Assembly: GCF_958298935.1 (NCBI RefSeq)
Contig: NC_084928.1
Span: 21,421,501 to 21,485,500 of the forward strand
DNA from: Phragmites australis
Taxonomy: Eukaryota; Streptophyta; Magnoliopsida; Poales; Poaceae
Direction of reading: 5' to 3'
Length of the DNA stretch: 64,000 nt
Made by a program: the position numbers and the translations under genes
Shown here: positions 35,003 to 46,807 of the stretch, piece after piece
How the letters are laid out: each line of letters starts with the position of its first letter
Position numbering within the stretch: position 1 is the first letter of the stretch
The notes under the pieces: generated by a model
Told to the model about the DNA's origin: nothing
The model's input: the letters and a program-made list of their open reading frames with translations, nothing else
Database searches by the model: none

Positions 35003-35588
35003 TGTCGAAGATTAGTTTCCGACAATGTGTTCATTAATTGACCAGGTACCTTCGAGAGTAGGGATTAATCATGAAGTGAGACAAAATGATGTATACAGGT
35101 TCGGGTCTCTGATTGGACTAATACCTTACGTCCTATGGGGGTGTTGCTGCCTTGAATTGATGATCTCGAGTACGAGCAAGGTGGCTAAGACTATTACAAG
35201 TTGATTGAATCTAATGTATCCTAGAGCTAAAGTCATGAGTAACTCCTCTGTTGTTGCCTTTCGTGTTGCTCATAGTTCCTTGTTCTTTGTTCTCCTCCAC
35301 CAGCCTTTCTGCCTTATATAGGGGTGAGGTACCGACTCCTATTGAACCGTAGTCGATAGGGAGTTGTCTTCCTTGATGTCCAAGTAGATATATCTATTTT
35401 GAATATAGGTCGTATCGGTTTGGTTAACCAATCTAATCCTTCTCGGCATGTATTTCCTTGATTTCGGGTGTATCAGGTACCGCTGATTTGGTTCCGTGAT
35501 ATCTGGAGCTACCAAATATGCGTCGTATATACCTTGTCTATATATGATGTACTCCTTATACGCATATACCCCATAGTTATACTCAACA
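35003..35588 (-). repeat. 5' LTR of the Tat element
   Basis: 586 bp; on the minus strand it starts TGTTGAGTATAACTATGG (35588) and ends ATCTTCGACA (35003). The internal side continues GTTGGCGTGCCAGGTAGG, the Tat-type primer-binding region. A TATA box on the minus strand (CCCCTATATAAGG, about 35317-35329) fits an LTR promoter. The partner LTR is missing. Confidence 0.8.
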
Positions 35589-36148
35589 ACTATATTATTT
35601 TATCTTTTCAAATTACTATATCCTGAATTAATTTTAGGTGTGTGAAATACCTATGTAGTTGATAATGATGTAAAGAACATGAGTCATCGGATTCGAGACA
35701 TCACTGAAATTCGTGCCCATTCATCCCCAAAGTTCACTCATTCCAATCTTGTGATCCTGTAGACTCCTAGCTAGGCAAGGCCATGAACCAAAGTTGATTT
35801 TTTTGGACCCAACCATTTGAAGATTCTGATTAATGTGACGATGCACGCCAGTATAGCACAAAATTGAAGTTCTCGCGAAAGCCGTTGCGCTTCTGTACAC
35901 GCGCATAAGTTTTCTTGCTCCGTCGCGCGTTAGTAGTTAGTACAATAACGTGCAGGCGTTGAGGGTCTAGACGATGCCTGGCAGGCTGGCACTTTCGGTG
36001 GCCGCCGGCTGTGTAAATTTGTTTCTGTGGCAACTAAGAAAAATGAGGCCGGGATTAGTTACACTAACGAAAAATTCTATAACAACCTTAGGAAAATATT
36101 AGAGTCAAGATGAATATCTATTTTTCCATCTATAAATCAAGGTTTAGA
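35589..36148. other. Intergenic stretch without recognised features
   Basis: Between the Tat LTR and the next Copia LTR; no gene, RNA or repeat is recognised. Confidence 0.5.
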
Positions 36149-36976
36149 TGTAATCTATATTACTAAGCTGAGAAACCAAGTTAAAATATGCTTTGATTTA
36201 CTTATGATGAGTGATTGATATTAGTATTTATTTCGTTTGATGATCTTCGATTTTGTATGAGCTTTGATGTGATTTGAATTGATTTGGTATTTCATTTAAG
36301 CATATTGATTGTGGACTAACTAGAATTGGAATTAGATATATGTGTTTGCTTGTCTCATGGTGTGCAGGTGATGGATACAACTTGGCGGTCGACGGCGGGA
36401 TGATCGGGGCTAAGCGGAGTGCTTGGTGCCGGACGATCAAGGAGGCCGGGAGGAGTAAAGGGTGATTCTAGCTGAACATGTGGAGTTCAAGCAAAGCATG
36501 GAAGACGGATGGAGACGGCGTGTTGATAAAGTCAAGCGAATGGGATGTAGATGCAAGTAACAAGGCGGTCCGAGGGATCAAAAGCAGGAGAGACTTGCTG
36601 ATGGTCAGGGTCACATGACGGAGTACACACGTCGAAATTGAAATGCTTGCTTAAGGTGTAAGCAAGGCGGCGAGTCACGCTTTGAGAAGCGTGCATGCGA
36701 TTTCATGGTTTGGCCTCAAAATCGTGGGAGGACTGTAGGAGTACGTGGCACCATCGCGAAGCTTGCATCGAGGCGAAGCTAAGTCATGAAGGCACCACAG
36801 CCGTCCGATTAATGGAGAAGAAAATAGACCAAAATACCCTCGGTGATAGGTAGGAGTGTACTACAAGAGGGGTATTTTGGGAAAAAGCCAGGAAACTTTT
36901 GGGTCAAGTTTCCTAGGCCTATAAATAGAGGGATAGGGCTATGAGAGAGTTTGAACCAGCCACTTGAGCCCCCTTG

Positions 36977-38632
36977 TGTTGGGGAACGGGCAGCCTATGC
37001 TAGCCTAAAACAAAAAATTTCTACCGTATTCACCTAGTAAATCATGCTAGTAGGAGATCGTGGATTGTTATTGCACGAAGCACAGTGCAGCGAAAGAAGA
37101 GTTGGAGTAGATCGATCCAACGTTGTGCGTGTCAAACTCCTCGAGCAGCTTCTCGATCAGATCCGCGATCAGACCTGCGCAAGTGGTCATACTCCTCGAC
37201 CAACTCCGAGCAGGTGGTCGTGCTCCTCAACTAACTCCGAGCAGGTGGTCGTGCTCCTCGACCAACTCCGAGCAGATGGTCGTGCTCCTCGACCAACTCT
37301 GAGCAGATGGTCGTGCTCCTCGACTAACTTCGAGCATGTGGTCATACTCCTCGACCAACTCCGAGCAGGTGGTTGTGCTCCTCGACCAACTCCGAGCAGA
37401 TGGTCGTGCTCCTCGACCAAATCCTCGATCAACTCACGTTCGACTCACCGAGAAGATCAGCACCGCAATAGCAGCAGTGCCTCTACGGTATCCACATGTA
37501 CTGGGCAAAAATGCCGAGCGCCTATGCGCTAGCACCACATGCACGGCTAGGGTTTTGGGAGATCGTGTGGAAGGTTACGGCTAGGCTTTCGGAGTGGCTC
37601 AACCTTGGCAAGCCCTACCCACGCCTCTCCTTATATAGAGCTCGCCAATGGGCTCCTACGTTGGAAGCCCTTTTGGACTCTAACTTCTCATGGATCACAA
37701 TCCAATCAAAACCTATATACAAATCCAATTCGCACATTTTGTTTCAACCCATTAAGTGTATGACCCATTAGGTTCATGTACAAATAGCTACGACTCGGAA
37801 ACCCTTTCCTAACCGAAATCAATAGCGGTCCCTACCATGGCATGTTGACTCCCGAGTATACATAAAATATCATATCGGTTAAAACTTGATATACACATGC
37901 ACCGATCCCTTCGCCTCTCGGTACCAGTCAAGCTTAAAGCGAGATACATGCCATCCTTGTGATAGCTCGACCTTTCACTCGATCAAATAGTGGATTCATC
38001 ATGATTAACTCTTTTAATATATTGGCATGGCACTTTCTCAATTCAACTACCTCGAGGGGCCTAGAGATATCTCTCCTGTTATCACGGAGGTGTAGATTCC
38101 ATCTTGATCGATCATACCCCACGACATGTTTCATGACAAACATAAAAACTACCTTTATGACTACCCAGTTTTGGAATAGCGTTTGGCAGCCTCAAAGTAT
38201 GCCACTACACATTATGGGAATCTATGACGATATCAGGTCTGAGGATCCTGTAGGTACACCATTTGAGATAACAACTGATGGCACATCATAAATAACAATC
38301 CTAACAGTATCTCAAGGTGGGTCTATCCAACATTATGTTCTCTAAAATAAATGTCCACATTATTGACTTAGTATCTCTATATCTATGATCCATGAAACGT
38401 TATCATCAATTAATACATGTGCTGGTCTTATGTATCATCACAATGATATATAACAAGGGATAGACTAAGAATAACATTATGAAATAAACAAAGAGTTTCA
38501 TGAACAGATCACATACTTGCCAATCAATGTAAACGATATTCATTCTTAGAATAACACTTTATTCGGTAGTACATGAACATAGACGTGTGATACAATCATC
38601 TCTATGATTTCCTCTAGGGCATGTCACCTTCA
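36977..38632 (-). mobile_element. Angela-like Copia solo LTR, TSD CCTTG
   Basis: 1,656 bp beginning TGTTGGGGAACG and ending CTCTAGGGCATGTCACCTTCA on the plus strand. This is the reverse complement of the Angela/BARE-type LTR layout (TGAAGG...GCCCTAGAGG at its start and CGTTCCCCAACA at its end). The duplication CCTTG is present at 36972-36976 and 38633-38637. There is no interior or partner LTR, so it is a solo LTR left by recombination. Confidence 0.9.
37192..37430. repeat. 31-bp minisatellite, about eight copies
   Basis: Units of the form CTCCTCGACCAACTCCGAGC plus AGGTGGTCGTG repeat with starts at 37192, 37223, 37254 and 37285 (31-bp spacing) and continue to about 37430 with 1-3 mismatches per unit. 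It lies inside the Angela-like solo LTR. Confidence 0.93.
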
Positions 38633-38660
38633 CCTTGTGTTACCCATTTGAGAGCTTAGA

Positions 38661-41600
38661 TGTCATACTCGGTGTTAACGGATAAAACCAGATGCGGCTT
38701 ATGTGTGCCTAGGGTGTTCAACACACATAAGGACGTCACAGGTGAAGTAACAAAAGCAATATTTTTATAGAATAAACATTAAACTCTTACATCAATTGAC
38801 ATATATTGTATTTTATGTAGATATCTGTAGCAAAATAGAAGCACTGGTGCCCAACAACACCACAGGAAATCGACCGGGAGACACACGCCTAGAACGTCAT
38901 AACCTCGTCTTGATAGTCTTTAAAATCTTCACTCATTGAACAGCACTACACATGTCGCATGGCACAGGGAAAATAGCAAGTGTGAGCACATGACGCACTC
39001 AGCAAGTGTGGAAAAGATAATGATATGTAGGCTTATAACAAGAATAGGCTAACACATGATATATTTGCGTAAATGCGAGTAATGAAAAGATATTTGAACT
39101 CAAAAAGCATTAACAATTATTAAGTGAATGTAACCCATACAGTCCAACACCCAGCATACAAGGCTCACCACCTTGCACACCATAACTGTCTAATACTCCT
39201 TATACTATAACCAAAACCACAACCAAACCCATAACTACAACCCACTAATCATGTGAGGATACAAGTATCCCATAACCGCAGGCACGGCTGTTATAACAGT
39301 TTTTACACTCTGCAGAGGTTGTCCAGATTTCCCTACGAGTCAGTGAATTCTATATTGTTGTGTTTGCGAAATACTTAACACACGCCAATGGTATGCCGAT
39401 AAGAAATCACTGAATGACATTTTCCACTAACCAGAGCCTAACTAGGTTTCACCGCTAGGGTTTACGCGAGTCTAACTCCTACCCAGAAGCTCCCTTTTGT
39501 GCTGACATAATATACACTGGATAGACTCTAACTAGTGTCTAACCCATATCACGTGGTTGGTACATTACTTCTTGGGTTGTCGCTCCACGAACGAGTCCTT
39601 TCTTAGGTTACTTGAGCAACACTAAACCAACAATATAAACATGACAACCACCAAAACCACTTTGTTCAAGGCCTAAAGTTCCATATTGTAGACAATTAAC
39701 ACATTAACAACCATTGTTGCATAAGTTCATTAATCAAGTATATGACACTTCTCAACATCCCAGAAGCATGGCTAAGCAATTCTACCCAAGAGACCCATAT
39801 CAACTACCACTTAGGCTTCAAAGAATGTAAAGGAAGAACTAGGTAAACCCTAGCATAGGTGACTACCCATCAAGTTGATAGACACTGCACGCAATTTTGT
39901 AAAACAAAACATTTAAAATATAGGTTCAAGATGATCAAGAACACTTGCCTTTTACCCAATGCTGCTTAGTGTTGTCGAAATCTTAGTCTTGAAGTCCCTC
40001 GAACTGCTTCGGAACGTTATCAACTAATCGCGAGAACTATCGACAAACAACACAAAGAAAAACACTAAAAATAACATACCAAACATCATTAAAACACTTT
40101 AAAAGCACTATGGTTGGATAGGTATAATTTTAGAAAAATTTAGATGCAAGAATCGTCTAAATCGGAGTTAAGATGAAAAGAGAACAACTTTCAGGAGATG
40201 GATTAGACTGAAAAGGAAATTTTGATTTACGGGAACTATCTTCCTATGGGAAAAGTCTTTATTGCACAATCACTGCATCAGGCTTGACAACATCATCGTG
40301 CAAGATTCAAGAAGTGTAGTGCAGACCAGACTTCACTAACTAGGTTAAGGAGAATGATGCGGTGCTGACTTGGCATGCTATGCAAGTACCTTCTTTGATT
40401 AAAGAAGGGATACACTGAGATCTAGTATCGACCACCCATGATGGATGAAATGGCCAAAGGTTGCACTTCTAGGTTAAGGATACTATGGTAAGTTTGTGTA
40501 GTGGCGGTGGTTCGAGTTTCATCGAAGATGGCGATCAGACACGTGGCTACTGACATCGATGTTGGGCTTCAGCGCTATTTCTGCGAAATGAGGGAAGCAT
40601 AGCATAGAACTCGGAAAGACTAACTCTTTGGTATGGTTGGTTTTGGAAGGGGTCATCCGAGGTAGCGGCAAAACAACGATGACTGCTGCTAGGCTTGGTG
40701 ATGACTGCGAATAGATGCAGCAACGAAGATGCTCGTGTTCCAGAAAGCTATGAAATTTGGAAAAACCGTTTGAACAGAGATGTTCATATATCCCAGGAAC
40801 ACAATGCTATAGCATGGGTTTGGGTACATCATCCACTCAGAAGAAGAATGATCAGTGGAGATGAGATGGGTGATGGTTGCAACATGCTGTGGTTGGCAAT
40901 CGCGTTCCAGTCGTGTCGCTGTACAAACGGGGATGGGCTCCTATGGTCATGTAGAACACTCAATGGGACAAGCCGTGACATGGTCGGTGCATCCATACAT
41001 CTTTTGATTGATGGGGAACGCGAATGCAAATCTGATGCGCGCGCAGAACACGTCCAGAAACTGAACAGCGGGTATGTTGACCTTGATTCCAGTGGTTTGG
41101 CTACTCTACTGGCCGACCTGGTTGGTGAGGGCATGGGGAACATCATAGGTCATGCACTGGTGAAAGGGCTTGGCAATTTGACCTCTGGTCAGCCAGGAAC
41201 GTCGATGTCAATCGGCTACAGCATAGCAATCCACGACGGCGACGATGGTGGCGGTGTAGATTGGGCTTTGGCTAGGGCTAGGGCTTTGCTAGAAACTTAG
41301 TATGATCGTAAAACAGTATTAAGGGAGGAGAAGAAGGGGTCCTTACCTTACTTCGATGGTCGAGGAAGGAAGATTCACGGAGAAGACGACGTAGCACATC
41401 ACGGGCGGCGGCTCTGGCGAATGGTTGCACACGGACAGGGCAGCAGCAACGTCTAGGGCTTGGGGTGTGGAATAGGGGTAGGAGAGGGCGGGCAACTCCT
41501 ATTTATAGGGCTAGGGGTGGCTGGTTAAGGTGGAGTCCAAGCCGGACACAAATCGGATTCGAGTTCGAGTCGGTTAGGATTTTCTTTTTTGTAGCTCTAT

Positions 41601-42541
41601 ATTCCGAGGATGATATCTCCCCCGTTAGACTCCAAATTGGACGTTTCTAAACTCTAAATTGTAGTACTCGAAAATATATATAACTTTGGTATTCATTGAG
41701 ACTTCTGAAAACGCAATCTTGATTTTCAAAAATACATCACAAGATAAACTATTTGAACTCAGACTTATCTGCTCAGTACTGATTTCAAGGGCCATAACTC
41801 CTAACTCCATTATCCAAAAGGGGACTTCCATAAGTTCAAATCGAAGCTATTTTGAACTTCGAAACGTAATGAGAAGATGAGGCTATCTAGAACTCCGCAA
41901 AAATTTACAGAGTTCGTGAATCCTTTGTGTTGGGCCTTCTAGATGACTTGTGACCGGCCAAGGGCTTGGGCTTGGGTAGAATTGAGTCTAATGGCACCTT
42001 AGGCATATCTAGGGTTTTAGAAGAAAAAAAATTGCAGAGAAATTTGAATAGGGTTTTTAATTTGAATTGAGTTTGGAGTGAATTTAAGAGAAACAAAAAA
42101 TGAGGTTGAACAAGAATATGAGTAGATAAGGAATTTGAATTTGGATTTGGGTAGAATTTGAGAAAGAGGAGAGATTGGTTTTAAACAAGGATTTGAATTG
42201 AACTAGAGAAGAATCAAGTATTACCAAGGATTGAATAGATGATGAATCCAAGAATTTTTAATTTCACCCATTAAGATCCTTAACTAGTTTACTACAGAGT
42301 TTTGTAAAATCCTTTTCAAAATCTTTTTCACTCAAAACGCCAAAGAGAAATAAAAAGAAAAAAAACTCTAATGCATTTACCTCGCTCCTAACAAAACTCA
42401 ACATGTCATGCACACAAAATAATAACATATTTTGATTGATTGATTAAGAAAATAGGTTTTAATCCTATGCTACTGGTGAAGCTATTCAATTATCTTAGAA
42501 AATTTTAAAAATTTCTAAATTCTGAAAATCAGGGTGTTACA
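38661..42541 (-). repeat. Very long gypsy (Tekay/Del-type) LTR
   Basis: 3,881 bp; on the plus strand it begins TGTCATACTCGGTG and ends CAGGGTGTTACA, so on the minus strand it starts TGTAACACCCTGATTTTC, a common grass gypsy LTR start. A polypurine tract (minus strand) and pol-side sequence follow at 42542, making this the 3' LTR of a minus-strand element. The TTAGA at 38656-38660 is probably one half of its target duplication within the Copia LTR; the other half is missing. The open frame at 40695-41300 inside it has no protein signature. Confidence 0.8.
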
Positions 42542-43526
42542 AACCTATCCCCCTCCCCCCCCCCCCTTAAAGGAATCTCGCCCTCCAGATTCGGGCAGAT
42601 CGGAAAAGAGATAAGGGAACTTGGTCTTCAATTTTTTTCTTGCTTTCCAAATTGCTTTTCTTCTCACTGTTAACCTCATTACCCTGACATACTCTGCTCA
42701 CTTTGCTTTTGATGGCTTTCGGAACTGTCTTGACAAATCTTGATTGATTACCCTGAGTATGTTGGATTTTCTCGAATATTCTATTCTTGATATCTTCAAT
42801 GGTTGTAGTTGTCTCTGATGTACTATTCTAACTTTTTTTTGACATGTGTCACATAGGACCATATACTTTGCTACACCACTCTTATTTCCATACTACCAAT
42901 AACAATCCTTGAGATCATGATACATCTTAGTACTTTCTAATTCCTGGTAATTTCGTAGCTTTAGCACTCCTAATAAGTTTCCTTTATTATTATTATTTTT
43001 TAATGATCTTCTCATATGTTGGTTGACCTTGGCGGACCTTCTTATCTTTGAAGATTTAGTAAGGCATATCCTAATTCCGAGGAAAGATTACTTGTTCTTA
43101 GCAATCACTTATGTAGTCGGAGTGCAGCTTATAGGTACTGTCCTTCCTTTAGAACACTTTATTACCTTAATACCATTGCTGACTAGTCATTCCTCAGAAT
43201 AACATATGTGACTTTGGATTCCAGAACCAACAGATTGGCCAGAAGGTCTACCTCCTTAAAAGAGCGGACTTCTTTGACATGCATTTTTAGTTCTTGAAAA
43301 GTAGACAGACATGTAGCCTTTGACATGAAGGATATCACTTCTTTTTGTGTCTACTAAGCTTTTGTGAGCTTGATGGGATCTCATCAATCTTGGCTATCTT
43401 GAGTTACAACTTGAAAGTCATGACAGTCTGAATGTTGAACTGAGATCTTCATATGGGATTTAGGGTTGATCCAATTCTGTGCGGGATGCTTCATGGGACA
43501 TCTTTTGACTCAGCGCGTAGGTTCTC
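42542..43526 (-). pseudogene. Interior remnant of the minus-strand gypsy element
   Basis: Directly inside the LTR is a poly-purine tract (a C-run on the plus strand, 42549-42566). Next to it is an imperfect hairpin at 42573-42592 (GAATCT...AGATTC) like the one before the tract of the 50-kb gypsy element. Further right, a minus-strand reading such as DLLANLLVLESKVTYVIL near 43220 weakly resembles the RNase H-integrase linker. No intact domain is visible. It stops near 43526, where Copia LTR sequence starts. Confidence 0.45.
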
Positions 43527-44490
43527 CACAATGGACACATCTTTTGAGAAGCGTGCAGGTGGTTTCGTGTTTTGACCTCAAAACCATGGTAGGACTGGAG
43601 GAGTATGTGGCACCATCGCGAAGCTTGCGTCGAGACAAAGCTAAGTTGTGAAGGCGCCACGGCCGTCCGATGAATGGAGAACAAAATGGGTCAAAATACT
43701 CTCGGTGGTAGGTAGGAGTGTACTAAAAGAGAGGGATATTTTGGAAAAAAGGTAGAAAACTTAGGGATCAAGTTTCCTATGCCTATAAATAGATGGGTAG
43801 AGCTATGAGAGAGTTTAAACCAACCACTTGAACCCCCTTGTGCCACCCATTTGAGAGCTTAGAGTTAGGATTTTAGAGCAGAGAAGGATGAGTGCTTAGC
43901 TTATGTAATAGACGAGAGTTTTGAGAGATAAATCTTTATAATCCGCCTAAAATAGGTCTGACCTCTTTGAGTAATGAAGTTTATATTTTTGCATATGCTT
44001 GAATTCCTCTCCTTCTAGTTTCTCTCCATTTGTTCTCTTGCAAGTTTGCAAGTTTTTTGGTTTTTTGTCTTTATTTTCGTTTTGGTTTTTTTAGCTGAAA
44101 TTTCAGCACATTGTGAGGTCATTCTTCTTGTTGCTAGATGCATAAAATTCGCATACATACGTTTATGTGATGGGGTCTTGAATTCCCTTACCTCTAGACA
44201 ATCAACTTAAAGAGTTTCTTTGCTTGATGTTCATCTTTTCTTGTTTGTTTTTAAGTTATGATCTTTTGAGTGCTAAGACACATGAATTGATCTTAAATGT
44301 AACATATGATTCATACACCATCCGTGGAGTCGTGTTGCCTCGATTTTCTTTTATTAAAATTTCTCTCTATTTTTGCTTCCGGTTGAGTTTTGAGTGCACT
44401 GGGTGATCCAAATAGGAAATAACCATCAATTTCACAAAAAAATTGTTGAGCATCTATTCACCTACTCTAGTCATTAATCTCGTGCATACA
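43527..44490 (+). repeat. SIRE-like Copia LTR copy 2, 5'-truncated
   Basis: It begins inside the LTR at TTTTGAGAAGCGTGC, which matches 36690 in copy 1, and runs to the LTR end (CTAGTCATTAATCTCGTGCATACA). It includes the TATA region (GCCTATAAATAGATGG, about 43782). It overlaps copy 1 by about 350 bp of LTR sequence, so it is a separate copy or the product of rearrangement. No primer-binding site follows, so it is a 3' or solo LTR. Confidence 0.75.
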
Positions 44491-45329
44491 TAACCTAGTA
44501 CAGGAGTAGAAGGGATCGTCGAACTCCTCCGATTAGGATTCTTGTTTCCCATTGATTTGAGGGATTAAACCATCTGAGATAGGATAGTGTATAAATATTT
44601 CATTTTATGAATTTTATTGGCATAACCATATCCACATATTTATATTAACCATTTATTTATGGAGGATGACCTTCGTAGTTAGGATCGGATGATTCATGGT
44701 CACTCCGTTTCTCAAACCAAATATAGATGCAAATAGCTTTAAGTATACAAATACAATATTCTTAAAGTACACTTTCATAGCAAACCTAACTATTTAATAC
44801 TACATTTCCATTTAGTTAACTAAATATCATAGAAACGATTTTGCTAATTCTAATCACATAGTAAAATTTATGATCTTTCTGTCGACTACATTTCCACTCT
44901 ATTTAGAATAAATCGAAGTACTATGTAATATGGGATTTTATTAAAGATATGCTAAAATCTTAACATTGCAGAGATAACTGGATAAGCAACACACTATCTT
45001 GCTCAATTAATACACCCGAATTCAGTTCTGTACAAAATGGTGGATCAAATTCTATTTTACCGTAAAATTATATAAAACAAATCAATAGAGAAAATTCCAG
45101 TACGTCTAGACCAACAATACCAAGATTGCAGAAGCAGCAGAGCCCTATCTATACTTTTGAATTTGGAACCACACCTGTGCCTATAAACCATACTTTTCAT
45201 TCATCAACATTGACATCAATCATATGTTGGTCCCGCAACACAATGTCTAATGGCTAAGCATCATGTTGACATACCCAAATCAAAGAAAGAGATAACTTTC
45301 TCTTTTATCCCTCATACGAGATCCGGGCA
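44491..45329. other. Intergenic region 3' of the bHLH gene
   Basis: AT-rich; no gene recognised. The bHLH 3' end probably lies toward 45330-45400. Confidence 0.5.
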
Positions 45330-45759
45330 CTACAAGCAATAATAAGGTGGCAAGCTGGCTCCATAGTTCCGAGCCCAACATGCCACAAAGGATAGCAAAA
45401 ACACGGTGTATATATCATCAGCGTGACAATTACAACACCATCCACTATCAAGAGATGCGAAAGAGAAAAAGGCAGCTACTTCTAAGAAAGCAAAGCAACA
45501 ATCCAGAGGCAGAGGCACCGCAGGACAGTGACAAAATAAAGCGAGAAAGCGCGCGGCAACTGAGCTCTGGCCCCCATGCCGTTTCCCTACCCCTGATCTG
45601 ATCGTGTCAGTGCAAACAGAGCATGCACTAACTGGTTCATGGCATCTGATGCGAAGATGAGGCTGTCGTTGCCATCATCACCGCTTGTCATCATCTATCT
45701 GCCGATGCAGAGAGAGATTTCGGCTGCCATTGTGGTCGCTGCCGATCGATGTCAGCGGG

Positions 45760-46548
45760 CTAGCTGCTTGACCCGCGCGCGCCGAGCTTCTTGACCTCCA
45801 CCTTGAGCGACTTGAGGTACCGCACGGCCTCGTCGAGGACGGCCGGCGTGTCCATCCGGTCGCCGCCGGGGATGATTCCCTTGAGCGTCCGCACCATCTT
45901 CTTCATCCGCTCCTTCTTCTTCTCGCCGCCGCCGCCGCCGGTCTCATGCTTCCGGCAGCCGCTGGCTCCGTACCCGGACGAGCACGTGGAGTCCGGGGAG
46001 CCCCCGGCGCGGCATCCCGGGGTACGACCCGTGCTGAGAACGTCGTCCTCGTCCTCGCCGTCCTCCGTGCTCATCAGTGCATCGATCTCTTCGGTGTCCT
46101 CCTTCTGCCGGATCGAGCCGCCGCCGCCGCCGTCATCGCCGCAACCATAGTAGGCGCTCTTGCCAGCGTAGTTCTGATCGAAGCCGTAGCAATGGCGATC
46201 GTAGTCGTATCCGCCGCCGGAGGAGCCGAAGTTGTTGGCGAGGGAGGGGTGGAACATGACCCGGCTACGGTCGTACGTCTGGTCGAAGATGACGTAGTTC
46301 TTGGGACAGGTGTCCGACGGCTGGAACTCGAGCCCGGTGAGCTGCGCCGGGAAGTCGTGCTGCCTCCGACCGGCGAGAGGGTCCTCATAGGCAGCTGGCG
46401 CGGAGGTGTACCGATCGTTCGCCGTGTAGTAAGCTCCTCCACCGCCGTAGCCGGCCATGTCACAGTCGTAGCCACCGGCGCCGCCGCCGTAGCCATAGCC
46501 GTACCCGTACCCGTACCCACCGTACCCGTACCCGGGGTCTCCCTGCAT
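45760..46548 (-). CDS. SAC51/bHLH144-type non-canonical bHLH transcription regulator
   Basis: A single coding exon of 262 codons. The start is the ATG at 46548; upstream in-frame sequence has no ATG after the last stop. Residues 1-45 are Gly-Tyr rich (GYGYGGYGYGYG). Residues 70-104 carry the SAC51-family block LTGLEFQPSDTCPKNYVIFD...VMFHPSLA. Residues 149-178 are acidic with EEIDALMS and STGRTPG. The C-terminal helix-loop-helix is at 210-255 (KKKERMKKMVRTLKGIIPGG, then DEAVRYLKSLKVEVKKL). The basic part lacks the His-Glu-Arg residues of E-box binding bHLH proteins, as in SAC51 relatives. In Arabidopsis these proteins act downstream of thermospermine to limit xylem differentiation. A conserved uORF lies in the leader (46808-47950). 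Closest class bHLH144/145 is inferred. The frame is intact, and 3' untranslated sequence runs left toward 45330. Confidence 0.92.
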   Translation of the reverse strand: MQGDPGYGYGGYGYGYGYGYGGGAGGYDCDMAGYGGGGAYYTANDRYTSAPAAYEDPLAGRRQHDFPAQLTGLEFQPSDTCPKNYVIFDQTYDRSRVMFHPSLANNFGSSGGGYDYDRHCYGFDQNYAGKSAYYGCGDDGGGGGSIRQKEDTEEIDALMSTEDGEDEDDVLSTGRTPGCRAGGSPDSTCSSGYGASGCRKHETGGGGGEKKKERMKKMVRTLKGIIPGGDRMDTPAVLDEAVRYLKSLKVEVKKLGARGSSS

Positions 46549-46740
46549 CAGATCGCTTTTGCGGTGCTGCTTGATTTCTGGCTGTGTTTGTATGGAGAAA
46601 TCTGGCAAGTTTTTGGCTTTTGACTGGAAGGAAATTGAACAAGAATTATGAGAGCCTTTTGTTAACTGGAGCTGGCTTTTTTGTGGTTTAATTCAAAATT
46701 GTTTCAGTTAGTTCGTTTGGAATGGAAGCTGTTTGGAGAG

Positions 46741-46794
46741 AATGTGTGAGGTTGGAAGAATGTGTGAGGTTGGAAGAATGTGTGTGAGGTTGGA
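46741..46794. repeat. 18-bp tandem repeat in the bHLH 5' leader
   Basis: Three units of AATGTGTGAGGTTGGAAG (the third slightly longer) lie between the uORF stop (46808) and the main start (46548). On the transcript strand they form a C/A/T-rich tract (CAACCTCACACATTC). Confidence 0.85.
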
Positions 46795-46807
46795 GTGATG
46801 GCCGATT

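Larger units (their letters stand above)
27710..35588 (-). mobile_element. Ty3-gypsy element, Tat lineage, lacking its 3' LTR
   Basis: Read on the minus strand: 5' LTR at 35588-35003, leader and gag to about 32780, protease, reverse transcriptase, two RNase H-like regions and integrase to 28766, then a long 3' region with an antisense unit and a 48-bp tandem repeat. The reverse transcriptase YVDDVVVKS box, the second archaeal-type RNase H-like segment and the long 3' non-pol region fit the Tat branch. The 3' LTR expected to the left is missing; the element instead joins a truncated Copia gag near 27700. All frames contain stops. Confidence 0.85.
36149..38660 (+). repeat. SIRE-like Copia LTR copy 1, interrupted and truncated
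   Basis: It starts TGTAATCTATATTACTAAG and matches, in reverse, the LTR at 61239-62974 (for example GAGTGATTGATATT and CTCATGGTGTGCAGGTGAT at about 36357). A TATA box (CCTATAAATAGAGG) is at about 36918. It is split by a solo LTR at 36977-38632 and ends at GAGAGCTTAGA (38660), where a gypsy LTR begins. The last third of this LTR is not found next to it. Confidence 0.8.

Noticed and set aside
37192..37430. CRISPR-like array of 31-bp repeats
   Set aside because: The units are directly adjacent without unique spacers; it is a minisatellite in a plant LTR.
40695..41300. 201-codon open frame within the long gypsy LTR
   Set aside because: It lies wholly inside an LTR and shows no protein signature; chance open frame.
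46549..46608. Upstream extension of the bHLH protein (PDFSIQTQPEIKQH...)
   Set aside because: The frame is open but has no ATG (the first codon is TTG), so the ATG at 46548 is the supported start.
45946..46623. 225-codon plus-strand open frame opposite the bHLH gene
   Set aside because: Its Val/Ala-rich product is the complement of GC-rich bHLH codons; no family signature and no promoter. It is a shadow of the minus-strand gene.
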